NCBI GenBank assembly: GCA_900315155.1
Contig: OMYB01000003.1
Span: 124,001-188,000, forward strand
Length of the DNA stretch: 64,000 bases
Direction of reading: 5' to 3'
Origin: an uncultured Selenomonadales bacterium
GTDB taxonomy: Bacteria > Bacillota > Negativicutes > Selenomonadales > Selenomonadaceae
Every line of letters begins with the position of its first letter. Within the stretch, counting starts at the first letter, position 1. Below the pieces are notes generated by a model. That model made no database searches. It was not told where the DNA came from and saw only the letters and a list, made by a program, of their open reading frames with translations. The translations under genes and the position numbers were made by a program. Below are positions 27,493 through 35,833 of this stretch, piece by piece.

Positions 27493-30359
27493 TCCTTGTG
27501 ACCTCCCTCTGGTTTGCCCGTGAATACAGCCAGGACGCGGATATAGGGATTGTCCTGGATCACCATCGTGTCTTGAACCCAGTTGACAAACTCCCCAAAG
27601 ATCGTCTCCACTTCACGCACGCCAGCATCCTGCCTGCGCTTGCCCTGCCGCTCAAGGGTGCGCCGCTGATAGGCGATATGCTTCTCCTGCAGGGCTATCA
27701 GCTTATCCACCTCTGCATCAATCTGCGGATGGGCCTGCTTCTCGTACGCCTCGTAACGCTGATGCAGATAGTCCCGAGCTCGGTCGATGACGTCGGAGAG
27801 ATAGGACTGGCAGTGCTCCTGCAAATCATGGTAGTGGCTCTGGCGGTCGACCATATTCGGCAGATCGAGCTTACCATGCAGTCCTGCCTTGCGAATCACC
27901 TCAGACAGTGGCAGGATGCGTACGAACTGCCCCTTCTCGTAGAGCAGGCCAAACCAGGCATCGACGAGCGGTGTGGATTTCCGGTTTGGGATGCTGCCGC
28001 TGAGGACGTACACACAGGTATCGGCATCCCATTCCGGCAGCACAGCCAATGGAGCCTGGTCCCGTTCGTAGATCAGGCTGGTCTTGTCGTTCACCCAGTC
28101 AAAAATCGGGTTCAACGGCCAAAGATACTGAACGTCCGGCCATGCATTCTCCGACTGGCCCTCCTGACTCTCCACAACGGCATCCATACAGAACTGCTTA
28201 TCGCTGACAAGCCGCAGGTAGCTCTTGTCCTTCAGCTGCTCATAGACCTCACGCGGAAGCTTATTGCGCATGCGCCGCCGGATGGTATCATCGATCTGAA
28301 TGTCGAGCCCCTTCGTCCGCGTCAGACGTTCGACAGGATGCTCCTCCGTGCGATTGAAATACGTCATAGCCTCATAGAGATAGTCAGTATCGCTGAACAG
28401 TGTATGGTCCTCGACTGTGACTGGCTCGTCTTCTTTCTCCTCCTGCTCGGCATCTGCCTGTCCCAACAGGAAGGCCAGCGGATCGTCGGCGATGTGCTGG
28501 TCCAGTTCAGCCTGAATCTCCTCCGGAGAGCAGTCCTTCTCCATGAGTCCGGCGACATGCTCCTGCTCGCCGTCGATGGAGTAATCCGCAAGGAGCTGAG
28601 CCGGGTCTCCGATATTCTTCTGCGCCTGCTCCTCTTTCTCGACCAGGATCTCGAGCAGACGCAGGTCGCCACGGATTTTCGGGTTCTGTGCCTCCGTCAC
28701 GAGGTAACGGATGTCCGGCTGTTTCTTCTGCCCATAACGGTCGATGCGGCCATTGCGCTGCTGGAATACCATGAGCGACCACGGCAGGTCGAAATGGATC
28801 AGGCGGTGGCTGAGGTAGTGCAGGTTCAAGCCCTCAGAAGCGACATCCGATGCCACGAGGATGCGGACCTTCGCCTCAAGACGCCCAAAATCTTCAACGA
28901 TTTTCTGCTGCTCCTCATCGCTCATCGAACCAGATATCTGCGCAATCTCTGCCTTCTTGAGATTCATGTCTTTTTTCAGCTGCGCATAGAGGAAATGCAT
29001 CGTATCGACGCGTTCGGTAAAGATGACGATACGGTCATCCTTGGCCTTGCGATTCCATGCATAATCCTCACTCTGCAACAGGGAAAGGAGTCTCTGATAG
29101 CGCGAAAATTTCTTGGGCGTAATCTCCGCCACGGCATCGCGGAACTGCTGAAGCGTATGGATATCGTCAATCTCATCGTCAGCATATCTCTTGCGGAGCC
29201 GTTTGAGACGGTTCTCCACCGTGCTCACACAGGCTGCAGGGCTGGAGAACAACGCCTTTTCCAGAGACGTCTGGAAAAGCTGGCCCGTCCCCTTTTTATG
29301 CCGCAGATCCATATCGAGGTGCATATGCGTCAGAAGGTCATAGGCATACTCCTCGGCCTCCGTCGAGGGGCAGCGTTCCTCCAGCATGCGGCGCTCACCC
29401 GCCGTTCCCTGCATCTGGTGGATGACGTCCTTTTTGAATCGACGCACAAAAAGGCCTTGAATGTCTTCCTTCGTATAATCCGACGGATTGGCGATGGCCG
29501 TCGGGTCAAGCATATTCATCAGCGAGGCAAAGCTTTCCGGACGACCATCATGCGGCGTTGCCGAGAGCATGATCATCGTGTCGGACTGCTTGGACAGCAC
29601 CTCGGCCAGTTTCGCACGCTGAGCCTTTTTACTGCCACGCGTCGCCACGTTCTGTGCCTCATCGATGACGATGATATCCCAATGTGCATGCTCGAGATGA
29701 TTCCGATAAGCTACATCATTCTTCAGCGTATCGATGGAAATAATCGTCTTATCGTAGTAAAAGAATGGGTTATCATTCACAGGCAGCTGGCTGCGGATCT
29801 GACGGATCTTATTTGAGTCCAGGCGGATGAGCGGTATCGTGAAACGGTTCCACATTTCCTTTTGGAACTGGACCATCATGGATTTCCCTGTGACCACGAG
29901 GATACGCTTGCCCTTGCCGCGAAGGATAAGTTCGCTCATGAGGATGCCTGCCTCCAGCGTCTTGCCGAGGCCGACAGCATCGGCGATGAGGATGCGCTGA
30001 CGTGGCTGACTCAGTGCTACCTGCGTTGGTTTCAGCTGAAATGGCATGAGATTCATGGCTGCTTTCTGGCCGACGTGGATTTGCGTGTCCGTCGGGATTC
30101 TCTGCCGCCACTGACTCTCCAGGTACAACAAAGAGTCCCTGTAGTGCGGGGACTCATCAACAATCAGATTTACTTTTTTCGGATCAACCGGAATGGGATG
30201 GTCGATATCATCGAGAAACACCGACTCGCATTCCCTGACCAGCGGTGTCACACCGATGCAATAGAGCGCATGATGCTTCATGTCATTGGTCTCGACCTTC
30301 TTAATCATCCATTCTTCATCGCGAACCATCACGCGCATGCCCGGTGCAAAATCGATCAT
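27483..30359 (-). CDS. SNF2-family helicase (DrmD-like), first gene of the defence operon
   Basis: 958 residues from the ATG at 30359, one base after the stop of the upstream small membrane gene. A longer start at 30407 would overlap that gene. Superfamily 2 SNF2 motifs are complete: Walker A IADAVGLGKT (about 126), DEAQ (about 233), LSATPHDGR, ASDVASEGLNL and QQRNGRIDRYGQ (about 535). A long charged C-terminal part holds acidic stretches and a coiled coil (IDAEVDKLIALQEKHIAY). It is the DrmD equivalent by position: SNF2, then N6-adenine methyltransferase, then helicase plus DUF1998, as in class 1 DISARM. Likely a DNA translocase that remodels or tracks on unmodified phage DNA. Confidence 0.87.
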   Translation of the reverse strand: MIDFAPGMRVMVRDEEWMIKKVETNDMKHHALYCIGVTPLVRECESVFLDDIDHPIPVDPKKVNLIVDESPHYRDSLLYLESQWRQRIPTDTQIHVGQKAAMNLMPFQLKPTQVALSQPRQRILIADAVGLGKTLEAGILMSELILRGKGKRILVVTGKSMMVQFQKEMWNRFTIPLIRLDSNKIRQIRSQLPVNDNPFFYYDKTIISIDTLKNDVAYRNHLEHAHWDIIVIDEAQNVATRGSKKAQRAKLAEVLSKQSDTMIMLSATPHDGRPESFASLMNMLDPTAIANPSDYTKEDIQGLFVRRFKKDVIHQMQGTAGERRMLEERCPSTEAEEYAYDLLTHMHLDMDLRHKKGTGQLFQTSLEKALFSSPAACVSTVENRLKRLRKRYADDEIDDIHTLQQFRDAVAEITPKKFSRYQRLLSLLQSEDYAWNRKAKDDRIVIFTERVDTMHFLYAQLKKDMNLKKAEIAQISGSMSDEEQQKIVEDFGRLEAKVRILVASDVASEGLNLHYLSHRLIHFDLPWSLMVFQQRNGRIDRYGQKKQPDIRYLVTEAQNPKIRGDLRLLEILVEKEEQAQKNIGDPAQLLADYSIDGEQEHVAGLMEKDCSPEEIQAELDQHIADDPLAFLLGQADAEQEEKEDEPVTVEDHTLFSDTDYLYEAMTYFNRTEEHPVERLTRTKGLDIQIDDTIRRRMRNKLPREVYEQLKDKSYLRLVSDKQFCMDAVVESQEGQSENAWPDVQYLWPLNPIFDWVNDKTSLIYERDQAPLAVLPEWDADTCVYVLSGSIPNRKSTPLVDAWFGLLYEKGQFVRILPLSEVIRKAGLHGKLDLPNMVDRQSHYHDLQEHCQSYLSDVIDRARDYLHQRYEAYEKQAHPQIDAEVDKLIALQEKHIAYQRRTLERQGKRRQDAGVREVETIFGEFVNWVQDTMVIQDNPYIRVLAVFTGKPEGGHKEWQ

Positions 30360-30360
30360 C

Positions 30361-30639
30361 TTACTTCGCCTCTTGCTGTTCTTTTGCCTTTTCTTTCTCC
30401 TCTTCACTCACGATGAGCTTGAGCTGTTTGCAGCAGAAGTAGGCGCCGCCGAGGCCGAGGAGGACGAGGACGGGGCCGAGGATAATGTGCTCCGTGTGGA
30501 GGAGCAGGTAGACGCCGCCCGCCGCAGCAGCGACGAAGCAGAGCATGCTCCACGCCTGGATGAGCTGGTTATAGAGATACGAGAACTTCGTACTCTTCGC
30601 ATTTTTCGGATCGAGATGCAGGTTCAGATTCAGTTTCAT
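30361..30639 (-). CDS. Small two-helix membrane protein
   Basis: 92 residues. A polar N-terminus is followed by two hydrophobic helices (AWSMLCFVAAAAGGVYLLL and IILGPVLVLLGLGGAYFCC) and a highly charged Glu/Lys tail, so both termini are probably cytoplasmic. GGGGAGAAAATC precedes the ATG. Its stop lies one base before the SNF2 helicase start, so it could be translated with the defence operon, or simply be the last core gene before it. Function not recognised. Confidence 0.65.
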   Translation of the reverse strand: MKLNLNLHLDPKNAKSTKFSYLYNQLIQAWSMLCFVAAAAGGVYLLLHTEHIILGPVLVLLGLGGAYFCCKQLKLIVSEEEKEKAKEQQEAK

Positions 30640-30689
30640 GATTTTCTCCCCTATGTATGATTCCCTATAATTCTGTCCAACGGACCTCT

Positions 30690-31997
30690 TTAGTATAGCG
30701 CAGTTACCTGCAGGATGGCAAACAGGACGAGGCCGATGATCGAGCCGACGATGGAGCCGTTCATGCGGATCCAGAGCAGATCCGGCTCGACCTTGTCATA
30801 GACGAGGTGGTTGAGCTGGTCGTCGGTCAGGCGCGAAAGCACGTTCTGGATGATGACACCGATGAGCGTCTGCGCATGCAGGGCGCTGCGCGCGATGAGA
30901 TCGTACAGGAAATGGCCGACAGCGCGGCGGAGCTGCTCATCGGTCTGGATGAGCTGAATCGTGCGCTCGTACTCGGCCCGCAGGATTGCGAGCAGCTGTG
31001 AATGCAGTTTGGGTAGATGTTCCTCGACCGGGTCGACGGAGCGTGCTTTATCCTCCGCAAAGTGTTTCCGCACATGCGTGAGCGTATCGTGGATGACCTT
31101 CTCAAACGGGAGGTCATCCAGCAGGCTGTCTTTGAGCTCATGCACGAGCTGGTGGAACTCCGGATCCCGGTTCAGCACAACGGCCTTCTCGTAAAACAGG
31201 GCCAGCATTTCGCGCTGCATGTCGCTGTCCGCCGTGCCCAGTTTATCGAGCATATCGACGATCTGCTTTTGCAGGAGTCCCGCGGCCTCATCGTAGTCGA
31301 TGACGCCCGTGGCCTCAGCGATGCCCTCAAAGAACTGCGCCCAGCCGCCCTGCGCGCGTTCCTTGCCGTAGTTCTCGAACAGCGTGCGGATACCGGCCCG
31401 CGCCTCGTCGGTCAGGACGAGCGGGCGCAGATACGTGCAGAGGTACTGCACCATCTCCTTATCCCGCCCGCTGCGGCGCAGCCAGCCGCCGAGCGCTGCA
31501 AAGAAATCCTCGGGCTCGACACGCGCGATGCTCTGCTGGATGCGGTGTGCGAGCTCTTTGGATTGCCCGTCGATATCCTGCTTCATGACGATATCGCGCA
31601 CGTAATGCTGCAGCCGGTGCGTGAGCTGCTCCTCCGTCTCCGGCTTGGCCAGCCACTCGAGCAGCATCGGCATGATATGCCATTTCTCCAGATGATGGAA
31701 AATCTTGCGCCGCGAGAAAAACTCCGTCTGGATCATCTGCACGGACGCATGGATGAACGCATCCCGGCGCCGCGGCAGGATCGCCGTATGATACGGGAAG
31801 CCCAAAGGCTTGCGGAACAGGGCCGTCACGGCAAACCAGTCCGCGATGCCGCCGACGAGCGCGGCCTCCGCGCAGAAGAGAAACGCATCCGCGACGAGCC
31901 GGTCGGGGAACTCTAAATGCACACAGAGCGCAAAGAGGAATACGACAAAGGCAAACAGCAGGGTTTTATCGGCCTTGTTCCAGTTCGACCAGATCAC
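30690..31997 (-). CDS. DUF445 family membrane protein
   Basis: About 435 residues of the DUF445 (YjiN-like) family. An N-terminal membrane segment (LLFAFVVFLFALCVHL) is followed by the family motif LVGGIADWFAVTALFRKPLG. A long helical, probably cytoplasmic or periplasmic, middle region leads to a C-terminal glycine-rich membrane anchor (GSIVGSIIGLVLFAILQV). The GTG start at 31997 overlaps the stop of the other DUF445 gene as GTGA, so the pair is translationally coupled. A longer frame from 32024 is possible. The family lacks a firm function; a membrane-organising or nucleotide-stress role has been suggested for relatives. Confidence 0.82.
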   Translation of the reverse strand: MIWSNWNKADKTLLFAFVVFLFALCVHLEFPDRLVADAFLFCAEAALVGGIADWFAVTALFRKPLGFPYHTAILPRRRDAFIHASVQMIQTEFFSRRKIFHHLEKWHIMPMLLEWLAKPETEEQLTHRLQHYVRDIVMKQDIDGQSKELAHRIQQSIARVEPEDFFAALGGWLRRSGRDKEMVQYLCTYLRPLVLTDEARAGIRTLFENYGKERAQGGWAQFFEGIAEATGVIDYDEAAGLLQKQIVDMLDKLGTADSDMQREMLALFYEKAVVLNRDPEFHQLVHELKDSLLDDLPFEKVIHDTLTHVRKHFAEDKARSVDPVEEHLPKLHSQLLAILRAEYERTIQLIQTDEQLRRAVGHFLYDLIARSALHAQTLIGVIIQNVLSRLTDDQLNHLVYDKVEPDLLWIRMNGSIVGSIIGLVLFAILQVTALY

Positions 31998-33226
31998 AAT
32001 CCCCACATCCTTTCTGCCACACACACCACGAGGTACAGCCCCATGCCGACGAGCGAGCCCACGACGGCTCCGTTGATGCGGATCATCTGCAGGTCATCCT
32101 GAACCTTTCCCTCGACGAGATCCACGAGCTGGTCATCGCTGAGTTCATTGAGCCGCTCGCGAATGAGATCCGGGATGAGTACGTGGTGTTTTTCGAGCTC
32201 ATCCTGCAGGAACTGCTTCAGGAAATGATCGAAATGGCGCTGCATGACCGCCGACGTGCAGAAATGATCGATCTGCTGATCGACGAAATAGTGCAAAGGC
32301 TCCAGCCAGAACGGATTCTCCCCTTTCAGGTTGCCGTCCATCCAACTCACGAGGAAGCCCTCGATATCCATCTGATTCAGGTAATACGCCTTGCCGCGCG
32401 CGAACATGCGGCGCAGGCTGTCATCGTACGAGAGATTCCGCAGAATCGTCTCGAGACCGGCCTTGACGCCCGCATACGACTGTGTCTCGCCGCCGAGCAT
32501 CTTTTCCATCCACGTCAGCAGCCGGTGGTTGAAAATCTCGAGGATCTTTTCATCGCTCAGGTCCAGATACCCGAGCAGGAAGTTGCGCGTAAAGGAATCC
32601 CTTTCATACGCGACGCGGAGCGTGTGGATGTTATCGAGCAGCACCTGCTGCATCGCAGGTGAGTTGAGGACCTGCTGCCCGATCGTGAGCAGGCTGTGCA
32701 GGATGCGGCGGGAGTGCTTTTCCTCCGCGAGCAGCTGCAGGGCATCGGTCGCAATGTCCTCGAGGGCAAAGCCCGCAAGGCCTTCGCGCACGGAGGGAGC
32801 CAGCTCTTTCGCGATGGCCCGGGTATCCATATCCGAGACCGTGCGCAGCATGACCTCCTCCACGACCGCCTGCACGCGCTCGCGCCCGCCGCGGTGCTGC
32901 AGGTAGTCGGCCATGAGTCTGCCCGTGTCCTGCTGGTTCACGATCGTCATGATATGATCCACGCTCAGCAGGTCGTCACTCGCAAACGTCACGATGGCAT
33001 CCATGATGCGCCCGCGGTTGCGGCGCAGGATATCCGTGCGGTACGAGATGCCAAGCGGTTTATGGAAAATCGCCGTCACCGCGAACCAGTCCGCCATGCC
33101 GCCGATCGTCGCGGCGAGGAATCCATGATGGACGAGCCCCGGCACGAATCCGCCCCAGCCCATCGTGCCGAGAAATCCTGCTGCACTGATGCCCAGCGCG
33201 AGATTCGCCTTGTTCTTCTTCTGCAA
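31994..33226 (-). CDS. DUF445 family membrane protein (upstream paralogue)
   Basis: 410 residues, a paralogue of the following gene. It has the same plan: N-terminal glycine-rich hydrophobic stretch, IGGMADWFAVTAIFHKPLGI, a long helical body and a C-terminal membrane anchor (INGAVVGSLVGMGLYLVVCVA). The start is TTG with AGAGGTG and GAAGG upstream. The two proteins probably form a hetero-oligomer since their genes are coupled. The gene is followed by its partner and preceded by the tRNA-Leu terminator. Confidence 0.82.
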   Translation of the reverse strand: MQKKNKANLALGISAAGFLGTMGWGGFVPGLVHHGFLAATIGGMADWFAVTAIFHKPLGISYRTDILRRNRGRIMDAIVTFASDDLLSVDHIMTIVNQQDTGRLMADYLQHRGGRERVQAVVEEVMLRTVSDMDTRAIAKELAPSVREGLAGFALEDIATDALQLLAEEKHSRRILHSLLTIGQQVLNSPAMQQVLLDNIHTLRVAYERDSFTRNFLLGYLDLSDEKILEIFNHRLLTWMEKMLGGETQSYAGVKAGLETILRNLSYDDSLRRMFARGKAYYLNQMDIEGFLVSWMDGNLKGENPFWLEPLHYFVDQQIDHFCTSAVMQRHFDHFLKQFLQDELEKHHVLIPDLIRERLNELSDDQLVDLVEGKVQDDLQMIRINGAVVGSLVGMGLYLVVCVAERMWGL

Positions 33227-33291
33227 CCTTCACACCTCTTCTTCGAAAAATATTCTCAATCTATTATACAATAGATTCCTGTTTTCTGCAC

Positions 33292-33318
33292 AAAAAAGGC
33301 CGCACCACCGTGCAGCCT
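33292..33318 (-). terminator. Intrinsic terminator of tRNA-Leu
   Basis: On the minus strand AGGCTGCAC and GTGCGGCCT pair with one U-G wobble around a four-base loop, followed by six Ts. It sits about a dozen bases after the tRNA CCA end. Confidence 0.85.
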
Positions 33319-33329
33319 GAAGATTCATA

Positions 33330-33414
<85 letters not shown>

Positions 33415-33424
33415 ATACCCAAAT

Positions 33425-33454
33425 ATTTTAGCACAGAGAAAACAAACCTGTCAA
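33425..33454 (-). promoter_or_regulatory. Promoter of tRNA-Leu
   Basis: On the minus strand TTGACA (33454-33449) and TAAAAT (33430-33425) are separated by 18 bases, ending ten bases before the tRNA 5' end. Confidence 0.82.
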
Positions 33455-33474
33455 TTTTTGGGGTTCTAAAAAAG

Positions 33475-34419
33475 TTACCACGGCTGTGGGGTCATGGGGG
33501 TGATGACGCCGAACGTGTAGCCTTTGGCCTGCAGCAGGCGGATGATCTCGGGCAGGGCCTTGACCGTCTCCTCGTGCCCCTCGGACGAGTGCATGAGGAT
33601 GATCGCCGTGTGCGCCGTGGCCTCGCCCTCCGTCTGTCCCGCGATGTTGTCGATGAAATCCTGTGCGATCGGGTGGTTCGGCGCGGCGTCGGCGGAGCTG
33701 ACGTTCCAATCGTGCTCGACGTAGCCGCTCTCTTGCAGTGCAGGCACGTAGGCCGCCGTAAAGTGCAAGATCCTTCCGCCGGGGGCGCGCAGGATGAGCG
33801 GGCGCACGCCGATGATGCCTTTGATGATCTCGTCCGTCTTCGCCATCTCGGCGAGGAAGCCGTTGACATCGGGATAGAGCTTTTCGTAGCGGTGGTCATA
33901 GCTGTGGTTGCCGATGGCGTGCCCCTCGTCGTAGATGCGCTGCAGCACCTCGGGATGTGCCTGTGCCTGCCGTCCCGTCACGTAAAACGTCGCATGCACA
34001 CCGGCATCCCGCAGGATGTCGAGGACGGCCGATGTATTCTGCACGTCCGGGCCATCATCAAACGTCAGGTAGGCCACCTTGCCCTCGCGGTAGGGCGCGA
34101 TCTCCGGCAAAGCCGTCGGCAGTCCCGCCGCGCGCCGCTCGGCAATCGTATAGCGGTCGTACACGGGGATATCGGGTGCCGTGAGCGCCAGGTTCGACAA
34201 ATCGTCCGCCACGAGCACGCGCACGGGCGCGTTTTCTGCCGCATCAGCGGGTGCCTCCGCCGTCCCTGCCTCAGATGCCCCGGTGGCTTGCCCGGTGGCA
34301 GGAGACGCCCCGCTTTCCGACGGTCTGCCCGCATCCGGCACGCCCTGCGCCATGCTCCCCGCCAGCAGCGCTGCCCCCAAGGCCACGCTTCCGATGATCT
34401 TGACCCACTCTTTTGCCAT
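33475..34419 (-). CDS. Secreted polysaccharide deacetylase (NodB family)
   Basis: 314 residues from the ATG at 34419, eight bases after AAAGGA. An N-terminal hydrophobic segment (IIGSVALGAALLAGSMAQG) is a signal peptide or anchor. It is followed by an Ala/Ser/Glu-rich linker to about residue 75. The catalytic NodB domain has motif 1 TFDDGPD (base and metal Asp), motif 2 HSYDH (metal-binding His pair) and motif 3 RAPGG, with LMHSSEGHEE near the end. The enzyme removes N- or O-acetyl groups from a cell-envelope glycan, most plausibly peptidoglycan. It is the last gene after the YdjI- and YdjG-like genes, spaced 24 bases from the latter. Confidence 0.9.
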   Translation of the reverse strand: MAKEWVKIIGSVALGAALLAGSMAQGVPDAGRPSESGASPATGQATGASEAGTAEAPADAAENAPVRVLVADDLSNLALTAPDIPVYDRYTIAERRAAGLPTALPEIAPYREGKVAYLTFDDGPDVQNTSAVLDILRDAGVHATFYVTGRQAQAHPEVLQRIYDEGHAIGNHSYDHRYEKLYPDVNGFLAEMAKTDEIIKGIIGVRPLILRAPGGRILHFTAAYVPALQESGYVEHDWNVSSADAAPNHPIAQDFIDNIAGQTEGEATAHTAIILMHSSEGHEETVKALPEIIRLLQAKGYTFGVITPMTPQPW

Positions 34420-34443
34420 ATCCCATTTCCTTTCACAAAACAT

Positions 34444-35793
34444 TTAGTCGTCGCTCTTTCGCTTGCCTTTCGGGCGGTTTTTCTTGTGCGTGTAAAGGTA
34501 AGTATCATCCTCGGCCGTCAGCTTGAAGCTGCCTTCTTTCAGGTACTCCGTCGCATCCTCGGCTGGGTGGACGTTGCTCATCTGATCGATGAGGTAGCTA
34601 CGCACAAGGTAGCCGCTGAAGATCGCACAAAGCAGGGCGATGAAAAACACGAGCATGGAAAATCCGTGGCCGCTGATCAGGTCCTCCATCACGCTGATGA
34701 AGTAGATCACGTAGTACCAGATCGGCAGGGAGACGATCGAGGATACAGCCATATAAATATAGGATTTCGTATTGTCGTACGGCAGGCTGCCGGCGAGCTT
34801 GCCGGTCTGGCCGTTCATGAGGAACATGTACGGCGTGTCCTCGTAGCGCGTCGTGAGGATCCAGACGGGCGCCATCGCGTAGATGATGTCCCCCTTTTTC
34901 TTGTGCACGGTCGGCTCGCCCTGAATCTCGACGGTGTCGTAGCCCTCCACCGTATCCTTCAGCAGCGCGGCCGCACTCCCGGCGATGCGCTCGTCGGCGC
35001 GCGGTACGGCGGCCTCGGCATCGACATCGTAGCGGTCCGCGAGCGCACCCGTGAGGTACGCGGGCGTAAAGGGCTCCAGCTGCGAATAGTCGAATGGCTC
35101 GATGCTCTCCATGAACGTATCGTCCATCTTGACGCTGCCGTCGACGGGGATGCGCTCAAAAGCCATCTTGCCTGCGCGGTAACATTCGTATACCTCCGTC
35201 TCCTCCACGGTCGTATCGCCGTTTTCATACGTGGTCGTCTCCTCAGCGCGGAACGTCGCCTCGGCCTTGACCTTCGCGTCGAACAGCCAATAGGGTACAT
35301 ACATCGGCTGTACGGCCTCGACGCGGTTGCCTGTCTTGAACGCGGCGGGCAGCAGCGTCTTGCCCTCGTAAAATTGTTTCAACGCCGCGACCGCATCCTT
35401 TTTCGTCTTTTGGAACGGGATAATCTCGTCCGGCTTCAGCGCGCCGTCAAAACGCGCGGGCAGCATGGTCGGGTTGCCGCAGTAGCAGCACTCCGTCGCC
35501 ATCGTGTTCCCATCCGTGACGAGCTCGGCGCCACAGGACGAGCAGTGAAAGACCTGCAGGCCGGCCAGTTCCTCCTCGCTCCAGTCCTTGCCTGCGGCGG
35601 CGGTCTCCCATTTTTCCTCCTGCTCCTGCTCCGCCGCAGCCGCGCGCTCCTGTGCCTTGGCAAAGAGCTTCTCGATCGTCTCCGTCGCAAACTCCGTGCC
35701 GCAGTACTCGCACGTGACGTGATCCTTGCCGGGCAGGTACGAGAGTGGCGCCCCGCAGTTCGGACAGGTATAGCTGACAGATGTATCGGCCAT
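34444..35793 (-). CDS. Zinc-ribbon membrane protein (YdjG-like)
   Basis: 449 residues. Two N-terminal CxxC zinc ribbons (YTCPNCGAPL with CEYCGTEF; later HCSSCGAEL with CCYCGNP) precede a soluble middle domain containing PMYVPYWLFDAKV. Two or three membrane helices follow near residues 345-400 and the tail is basic. This matches the TFIIB-type zinc-ribbon membrane proteins exemplified by Bacillus YdjG, which with YdjH and YdjI cooperates with PspA at stressed membranes. The SPFH-domain YdjI-like gene lies 40 bases upstream. No pspA or ydjH is present in the window. Confidence 0.78.
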   Translation of the reverse strand: MADTSVSYTCPNCGAPLSYLPGKDHVTCEYCGTEFATETIEKLFAKAQERAAAAEQEQEEKWETAAAGKDWSEEELAGLQVFHCSSCGAELVTDGNTMATECCYCGNPTMLPARFDGALKPDEIIPFQKTKKDAVAALKQFYEGKTLLPAAFKTGNRVEAVQPMYVPYWLFDAKVKAEATFRAEETTTYENGDTTVEETEVYECYRAGKMAFERIPVDGSVKMDDTFMESIEPFDYSQLEPFTPAYLTGALADRYDVDAEAAVPRADERIAGSAAALLKDTVEGYDTVEIQGEPTVHKKKGDIIYAMAPVWILTTRYEDTPYMFLMNGQTGKLAGSLPYDNTKSYIYMAVSSIVSLPIWYYVIYFISVMEDLISGHGFSMLVFFIALLCAIFSGYLVRSYLIDQMSNVHPAEDATEYLKEGSFKLTAEDDTYLYTHKKNRPKGKRKSDD

Positions 35794-35833
35794 AGGCTCA
35801 CCTCATTTCTCTATGTGGAGTGGCACGTGCCGC

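Noticed and set aside
27498-29816. Plus-strand open frame of 772 codons opposite the SNF2 helicase
   Set aside because: Shadow of a GC-biased gene; all SNF2 motifs lie on the minus strand.
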